This document shows positions 57,536 to 64,000 of a stretch of DNA of 64,000 nucleotides, in pieces. Origin of the DNA: Liolophura sinensis (lineage: Eukaryota > Mollusca > Polyplacophora > Chitonida > Chitonidae); the NCBI RefSeq assembly GCF_032854445.1, contig NC_088300.1, positions 61,604,984-61,668,983 on the forward strand, in the 5' to 3' direction. The notes beneath the pieces were generated by a model that did no database searches, was not told the DNA's origin, and saw nothing but the letters and a program-made list of their open reading frames with translations. The stretch's first letter is position 1, and every line of letters starts with the position of its first letter. The translations under genes were made by a program, and so were the position numbers.

Positions 57536-57770
57536 ATTGGTGATTAACATTGGTACAGCTTGACATTAAGCACAAAACAAAAACAATTCTGCCTGATTGA
57601 AGGGTAACGCCGCTTTTAACAACATTTCGATCATATCCTGACCATTTCCGTTTATAAAAAGCCGGGGCAAATATAATGTTATAATGTAACATATCGCCTA
57701 GACACATTTTAGTGACTTGGTCTATCTGCTTTCTGCTTAACGTCAAGCAGTACCAATGTTAATCACCAAT
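57536..57770. mobile_element. MITE-like element with 37-bp terminal inverted repeats
   Basis: The left end 57536-57572 (attggtgattaacattggta...) and right end 57734-57770 match as inverted repeats at 35 of 37 positions. The element is 235 bp and AT-rich, with no credible coding. It is absent from unit A (cagtctggatatattc near 50764). A smaller inverted repeat (gtgtagaacttgt / acaagtatctacac) lies just left at 57419-57470 and may belong to the same insertion. No clear target duplication, so the superfamily is undetermined. Confidence 0.8.
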
Positions 57771-57929
57771 CTGGTTCCAATGACTGTATATTTATTGTGC
57801 GGTCCAAATGGAACCCCATGTTGATGGCACCAGACATTCGGCACCATCTAGCGGCAGTATACTAGGATCGACACCAGACAGACCAAGTTGTCATTTGTCT
57901 CTTTGGTATCTGCAATATCTTGTCTGCAG

Positions 57930-58443
57930 CAGTCATGAGAAAAATATCCACAGGGGACGAACAGGGGAAGAATATCACAGACTTTGACTACAGAAGGTGT
58001 CAGCAGAAGAGGGTTTTAATAGCTTAGCTCTCACATGTATTTCTACGACCTGTGATTTATTAGATTATCGTCGGAGACAAGTTTGTTTGAGTGGTTACAC
58101 TACACAGCTTTCCAAGAATTTGTAAAGCTCGCCCTTAATTGCTTGAAAAGTTATGGAAATTCACAGCACGTCAAAGGCAAGAAAGAGGGGGCAAAGGGCA
58201 TGTTGTCTGCAGTTCACAATACACTAGCAAAACAAATATATGATGGAACTATCGCAGACCTTAATTGAAGGCGAAAATCCAAATAAATCTGGACGTGCTC
58301 TGGAATGTATTGAACAAAATGTGAATTTGGTTTCATCTAACGTTTTGCAGAACAATGGTTTAACATATGGTTTTCTCAGCATAGATTCTATATCACACAG
58401 ACTGTGTTGTCTAATTTGTATGATTAGGGCTGCAGGAAAATGA
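57930..58443 (+). pseudogene. Candidate decayed gene, later segments, unit B
   Basis: Counterpart of 50916-51430. The second acceptor-like site ends at 58063; the frame then reads LSSETSLFEWLHYTAFQEFV and stays open through KKEGAKGMLSAVHNTLAKQI to TGA at 58266-58268. The remainder continues in a neighbouring phase (58240-58443). B is thus less broken than A here, with a single phase change. Confidence 0.3.
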
Positions 58444-60686
58444 AGCGACATGGAGCACAGTAAAAGCTTGGCCTTTACAAGCTGAGCTCTGAAATTACTC
58501 GCCTTTTATCTGGATCAAAGTTCATAATATTTAAACATCAAAAGGACTGATGCAATCCGTAAGCTGTGGATAAAATCGGCCTTGCTATTAACGTGATCAT
58601 GGTATTGATCCTTCTTTTTGATCATTTTTTGCTGTCGTGTTTTACGACTGTTCAGATAAGTTGCTCCAAGTCCTGTTTGCCCGATGTCGATGTCATTAAC
58701 ATGAAAATGTAATTAGGAGAAGCATTGCATCATTGCGAGGAAAGGAATATACACTGATTAAGTCGACTGGGGAAGTAAGTGCAGATAGCGGTGAATTTCC
58801 CGCACAGGTGTAATTTCCACTGGCTAATGGCGGTGTTGAATCGTAATACTTAACACTTCGAAACCAAAGAGATAATAATCAGAGAGCTAATTGTGATATT
58901 AAATCTGAATGGCAAATACTTCTCATCCACAGTGATCAAATATTAGTTGCCTAATGATACTGTATTGAATCCTATTGAGGAACATATCTCAGAGACAGAG
59001 ATGAAGGCCCCATTGGGAACCAAACACACCAAAACTCCCACAGCTATGTCTTGTGGTGTTGCTTTCTGTTGAGAAGTACTCGGCAACTTATCAGACGAAA
59101 ACCCCGTCAAGTATAGATTGTGGTGCTCAATTCCGTTGTGAAACATTTCCCATCCACAGAAACCAAAAACAAATAAACTATAAATGATTTATTATTATAA
59201 ATAATGGAGTTACATTCATTTCGGAAACATTCCACAAAGACATCGGGCCATAGTCATCATCATGTTTTTGAGTTTTTCAACCCCAGTGGAGACCATTTCT
59301 CTAGAGAGATTGGATTTTGAACTGTAACGCTTCCTGGTTAAGGTTGTGATGTTAGATACCTGGAAATAGAAGTTTGTTGGGGTTAGATGAGAATTGATCT
59401 TCGAAATTTCTATATTCTTCAATGAAAGTTATTTTTGCAAGATGCTAAACTAAATATTCTTTGCTTCACTATTGTCTGTGTGGAAAATCACACTGGAGAG
59501 ACCACATCTGACATCTCGTCACCCAAAGTTGACAACGTACCGGAAACATTTTGCTTCTCTCCAGATAAGTATCAAGAGTAGTCTTAAGAACCGCATTTCT
59601 TGAAGGTATTGCTACTGTACCCAATGCGGAATCATCCCGTTGTAATTCGGACCAAAAAGCTGAGTTCATTCCTTGGCCTTCTCGATGAGGATTTGTGGGT
59701 AAACTGGTAACGTACAATAATGATGTACATGTATTAAAGGAGAACAATGGTCAGCCCTAGACGCCATTACGCGCTCAAAGGCACCCGATTATTACCAGGT
59801 TCTTATATCCTTCGTTTTAATCCAAGTTTGCAAGAGGTTTGGAGCCCAGCTTATGCTTTGGAACTGGTACTTTGGAACTAGTTTAAAAAAGCCCACAATG
59901 CTACAGCAATAAATGTAATGTATATTAAAAGAGATCAGAATTCTGTCTTAGGATAACTAGCACAAGAATTCTCATTTTGCCAATAATTATGAGTAAACAG
60001 CTGTAAGAAGAACCGAATGCTAATTGAAGCAAGCTGTGAGGAATTATGTAAGTTTCGATTTAGCGCTGATGCCATCGTGCTGTACTGGATTAATGTCCGA
60101 TCCTGGAACTTGGAGGGGAAATTGATTTGAGAATTAATAAATGTGTGTAATCACAGTGGAGTTGTTTTTATGACGTTTATGTCATTTTATGCAGAGAAAC
60201 ACAGCCATTATCGATCTGTTCAATAAGACCCCACTTTAATTGACCTGTAAGTTGTTGTGCTCTTGGTTATTTGATTTTTGCCTTCCTCTTGTGTCAGTTT
60301 TCATCGACTGTACCGGTACTTGATTTACGTTGCTTTAAAATCGGTCTGTTTTACGTGGTACATTGGTGTTGAATCCGACCATTTAGAGGTGAAAGACATT
60401 TTTTCAGCAACAACGACAAAGGAAGCATTAATATTAAGATAAACGTCATATTAACCAGATTCATTTACATGTACTACATCTCAATAGTGGTAACAAGTCT
60501 TTTTAAACATCAATTCAAACATTTACTTAAAGTGTTAGTAGCAGTTGAAACAATCGCTTTGGGAACTCTTAACAACATAAATGATGCACAAAATTGATAA
60601 TTACATGATTCGTTAGGGAAACGATCTATAACATCTATTCTCCAACAGAGGTCGTCTTTTACTGATAGCCAACCATGGCATAAGAC

Positions 60687-61049
60687 ATGAAAGGTTTGCA
60701 TTTGTTATCAGATGATGGAACTATATCCAACTCAAGGGCTGGCACACATACGATATACGCGCTTTTGGAACTTTTTCAGGGGTTTCAACCTGCGTCGTTG
60801 CAAAGCATAAGAAATGGCGTAAGGGAATCACTGTACAAGATGAAAGAAAATTCCAAAAGACTACATCATGTGATAAAGATTGCATGTGTGCTATACAAGA
60901 TAATATGTACTCTTCTCTTGTTACAAATATACGTCTCATACCGGACTAAGCTTCTTACCTTTGGTTCATATTTACAAATATCATCTCGGTGCAAAAAGTG
61001 GAGGTTGTGCATTGACAATTTATTGGCTAATAACCAAAGTACTCGGTAG
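60687..61049 (+). CDS. 120-codon unrecognised ORF in B-only DNA
   Basis: ATG in acceptable context (A at -3: gacATGA). It reads MKGLHLLSDDGTISNSRAGT and onward, with a hydrophobic stretch near residues 78-93 (VIKIACVLYKIICTLLLLQ region), and ends TAG at 61047-61049. A second open stretch (EFLINAVISSDLLDVLFIPK) follows at once in another phase. This could be one frameshifted gene or two chance frames. No family recognised. Confidence 0.25.
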   Translation: MKGLHLLSDDGTISNSRAGTHTIYALLELFQGFQPASLQSIRNGVRESLYKMKENSKRLHHVIKIACVLYKIICTLLLLQIYVSYRTKLLTFGSYLQISSRCKKWRLCIDNLLANNQSTR

Positions 61050-61247
61050 AATTTCTTATAAATGCTGTTATCAGTTCTGATCTTTTGGATGTTCTGTTTA
61101 TTCCAAAGACCACACTGGCTTGTAAGGTAGGCCGTGGGGTGCGGAGAATTAAATGGGAATAATTTTTAAGTATGATCAGAGGAATAAACACAAGTAACAC
61201 TCTTTTTGAAATAGGAATTTTATAGAAGTGAACTTCAAAGAAAAGTA

Positions 61248-61486
61248 CTCAGTTGGTCAGCGCGCCAGCGCGGCGTAATGACATGGGAGGCTCTCATCAA
61301 TGCGGTCGCTGTGAGTTCAAGTCCAGCTCATGCTGGCCGTAAGTGGGAAGGTCTTGCAGCAACCTGCGGATGGTCGCGGATTTCACAGAGGCTGTGCCCG
61401 TTTTCGACCTAACATAATGCTGGCCGCAGTCATAGAAGAAATGTTCTTGAGTACAGCGTAAAACACCAATCAAATAAATAAATAAA
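61248..61486 (+). mobile_element. SINE-1, nearly full length, with target-site duplication
   Basis: Begins ctcagttggtcagcgcgcca (tRNA head), includes gagttcaagtccagctcatg and ends aatcaaataaataaataaa. Flanked by caaagaaaagta at 61236-61247 and 61487-61498. It lies in the B-only stretch. Confidence 0.95.
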
Positions 61487-61757
61487 CAAAGAAAAGTATA
61501 ACAATCGTATTAAGGCCGCTAAATGTTAAATCTCATGTGTCACTCTGCATGTCGACTTCTTCTAGAGCATGTGACACTCTGTGTTTCTCCTAAAAGAGTT
61601 GAAAAGAGCTGTCTGAGAAGCGGAAGGATTTGAAGCTAATGATCCTAGCAAATCAAAATGAAGAGTGGTATTCTTTTTTAATATGGCTGTCCAGATATAC
61701 TGGGTCCAATTCCACAAAACTGTTTTATTAGGTTAAAGTGATTTATTCATTTACTTT

Positions 61758-61831
61758 TTTTTTTATTTCATTGTTGTTTTACGCGGTAGTCAAGAATATT
61801 TCTCTTACACGACAGCATTATGGTGGGTGGT
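61758..61831 (-). mobile_element. SINE-1 fragment at the edge of the B-only stretch
   Basis: A T-rich tail, then gttgttttacgcggtagtca and cagcattatggtgggtgg. Only the 3' third is present. Confidence 0.75.
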
Positions 61832-62261
61832 AACACGTGATTTGAAGGCTAACTTTAACGTCTATTTGCGTATAGCTTACGGGTATTATAATGGGTAACT
61901 TCAGCAAACTATTTGGTCCTTAAGGGACATTATACTGAATAATCGCCCGCATGGAATTGGTCCTTTAGGGTGATGCCTACATTCGTGAAAGCACAAACAG
62001 GTGCTAGAGACAGAAACAGAAGGGAAATATTTTCAGATCGCATGAGCGCTTCTTAATTAATACATTACTTAGTTATACTTAGATGTTGCTATATGGCATC
62101 GAGGAAAGATATAATGTCTTCTGTGGATTGACGTCGACAAATAGTACACACTGAGTGACCTTTGTGAATTGCATATGCGCCGTACAAAGAATACCGGAAA
62201 TGGTAGATGTATAAGGTACGGTTTAAAGCACGTTGCTATTTATACCTATGCTACGACATGA

Positions 62262-62528
62262 TTTTTTTTTTTTTGATTGGTGCTTTACGCCGTACTCAAG
62301 AATATTTCACTTATACGACGGCGGCCAGCATTATGGTGGGTGGAAGCCGGGCAGAGCCCGGCGGAAACCCACGACCATCCGCAGGTTGCTGGCAGACCTT
62401 CCCACGTACGGCCGGAGAGGAAGCCAGCATGAGCTGGTCTTGAACTCACAGCGACCGCATTGGTGAGAGGCTTCTGGGTCACTACGCTGCGCTAGCGCGC
62501 TAACCGACTGAGCCACGGAGGCCCCCCT
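62262..62528 (-). mobile_element. SINE-1, full length, private to unit B
   Basis: A T13 tail, full body and complete tRNA head (cgctaaccgactgagccacg and gaggc). Duplications gctacgacatga (62250-62261) and gctacaacatga (62529-62540). Unit A has the empty site atgctacaagttgacatac near 54473. This is one of the best copies for a consensus. Confidence 0.95.
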
Positions 62529-62572
62529 GCTACAACATGACATACTTCAACTATAGCATTGGAGCCTAGTTT

Positions 62573-62836
62573 GATTTATGTATTTGATTGGTGTTTTACG
62601 CCGTACTCAAGAATATTTCACTTATGCGTCGGCGGCCAGCATTATGGTGGGTGGAAATCGGGCAGAACCCTGGGGAAACCCACGAGCATTCGCAGGTTGC
62701 TGGCAGAACTTCCCACGTACGGCCGGAGAAGAAGCTAGCATGAGCTGGACTTGAACTCACGGCGACCGCATTGGCGAGAGGCTCTTGGGTCATTACGCTG
62801 TGTTTGCGCGCTAACTAACTGACGCACGCAGGCCCC
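62573..62836 (-). mobile_element. SINE-1, full length, private to unit B, 32 bp from the previous one
   Basis: ttatgtatttgattggtgtt through the full body to gcgcgctaactaactgacgc. Duplications ggagcctagttt (62561-62572) and ggagcctcattt (62837-62848), 10 of 12 identical. Unit A has the empty site ttggagccgggtttccaaac near 54503. Confidence 0.9.
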
Positions 62837-62848
62837 GGAGCCTCATTT

Positions 62849-64000
62849 GCAAACTTCGCCTGAACATAACCACCGTGGTGGCTTTATGCCTACGTTACAG
62901 GTTGTCATGTTGGTTGCGTGCAGTCAGGTATTTTAAGTAATATGCTCGAATATACCTAAATTCTGCTACTGTGTATAACAGCCATGCGGGGTTTGTTTCT
63001 CCGACAGCAAAGAAATTCCGGTCATGTGCACACAAAGCCACTACCTCGCTTATTATTAGAATAATAGCCAGGTTTGTCACGTGATCACTCTTCCTGGAAC
63101 AAACCCGGAGTAGCAGACAAGCGAGTGAGCTGACCTACAGTCTAAGGTTGCCAGAGGGGATCTTCATGGGACATCAGTCATCCTTTTCCGGTCTCTGACT
63201 GTAATATCTTCATTTGTCTGAGTAGACATGACATTGTCAAGGGTTCTTTACCTGGTTGGAGACAGTTAGTCTTTAAAAGTATGGAATTCAGGTTGCTTGT
63301 ACTTTACAACATTTGGGGTTATCCAGTCTTTAATTTGTTGATTGAAAACAGCCTTGGACTTCACAAGCGACCGTCTCTATGGCTCAGACCTGAGAACGGT
63401 GGAATCTACAACTTCCGTGCCCAAGGCCGGTTAGAATACCATGCATTCCGTCTTCTCTAAATGACGTTTTTACCATCCAGCTCAAATCCTTTCGTTCTAC
63501 CTAGGTAATGTCTGTGGTTCTCATATCTGATGATCTCAATGCTGAGATTGACTGAAATTTATACTTTACATATATAGCTCATAACGAACAAGTTTTATGG
63601 TTATTTAATGCAAGGACAAAGTGTGATATTACATGATTTATGACATTATTCAAACATTAATACAGCATGTCAGGAAGACCCAATTTGATTCCGTCTATCC
63701 CTAGTTACCTTATGCATAAATCTACTCTAATAAAACAAGTTCTCCCAGGTGATAGACAGACGGGTTATTACTTTAGGGAATGTATGCATATAACAACAGC
63801 TTATGCATATACATGTCGTGCCTGTCTTAAACGAGCAAGGAAGAGGGATGAAAATGTAGCATTTTCACGGTGTAGCACATGCAACATGGCGTAGTCTACT
63901 GTTTATTAATGAAATAATGACCCTGTAATAAGTGTACATAATAAGATTTTACTATTAAAGTGACCAGCGATATTTAGATGTTTATACATTAGGAGCAATA
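62849..64000. other. Unit B sequence matching 54.5-56.0 kb, no gene recognised
   Basis: Matches unit A with scattered indels. Frames at 54504-54764 (A) and 63667-63894 (B) are each broken in the sister unit, so neither is supported as a gene. Confidence 0.5.

Larger units (their letters stand above)
60460..61840. other. 1.4 kb stretch present in unit B only
   Basis: Unit A passes directly from caaaaacaaagtggttacac (near 53821) to tttaaggctaacatcatg (near 53894). B has extra DNA holding an ORF and two SINE-1 copies. Boundaries are approximate because the flanks are diverged. Confidence 0.5.
56201..64000 (+). repeat. Younger tandem duplication, unit B, running past the window end
   Basis: Starts near ggctttagattacacaagat, matching tttagattacacattcgtca at unit A's start. 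B is longer than A because of SINEs at 57235, 61248, 62262 and 62573, a MITE-like element at 57536 and an inserted stretch at 60460-61840. Confidence 0.9.

Noticed and set aside
63667-63894. 75-codon plus frame starting MSGRPNLIPSIPSYL
   Set aside because: The same DNA in unit A (about 55560-55780) has stops, so no conserved protein.
1-64000. CRISPR arrays, phage or bacterial operons
   Set aside because: Direct repeats here are minisatellites without spacer structure. SINEs with target duplications, splice-like sites and TATA/HSF motifs indicate an animal nuclear genome.

Overview
This 64 kb window looks like gene-poor nuclear DNA of an animal, most likely a marine mollusc. It is AT-rich. 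Apart from two eroded transposon genes, no reading frame is long or family-like enough to name. The molluscan guess rests on two abundant tRNA-derived SINE families. SINE-1 has a 3' end reading aatcaaataaataaat and is present in about 15 copies. SINE-2 ends in gacgttaaaccccaa followed by cactcactcactca. From memory such elements are typical of gastropods and bivalves; I could not run a search. No rRNA, convincing functional tRNA gene, CRISPR or bacterial-style operon is visible.

Layout. Positions 1-29,700 are mostly unique DNA. They hold scattered SINEs, a degenerate non-LTR retrotransposon tail (10.5-11.0 kb), a decayed tandem array with a period near 100 bp (14.9-16.4 kb), and several promoter-like or exon-like sites. 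The best sites are a palindromic CCAAT/E2F/ETS cluster (16.7-17.06 kb), a signal-peptide-like first exon (12.43 kb), and, on the minus strand, three perfect heat-shock elements beside a TATA box (20.54-20.66 kb).

Positions 29.7-47.7 kb are an old direct tandem duplication: copy 1 about 29.7-38.3 kb, copy 2 about 38.39-47.7 kb. It carries paired minisatellites (42-bp units in copy 1, 43-bp units in copy 2) and a block of roughly 350 bp that stayed nearly identical while its flanks diverged. Copy 1 has a private 1.43 kb insertion. Copy 2 has a private insertion of about 2.2 kb that contains a frameshifted tyrosine-recombinase (Crypton-like/DUF3504) fragment.

Positions 49.69-64.0 kb are a second, younger direct tandem duplication: unit A 49.69-56.2 kb, unit B 56.2 kb to beyond the window end. 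The two units share short coding-like segments that may be remnants of one unrecognised multi-exon gene. They differ by clean SINE insertions whose empty sites are preserved in the sister unit, and by a MITE-like element with 37-bp inverted ends in B.

No set of genes can be seen working together. The main content is how local duplication, SINE insertion and repeat homogenisation have shaped the region, with a few candidate control elements. All product assignments are by eye.
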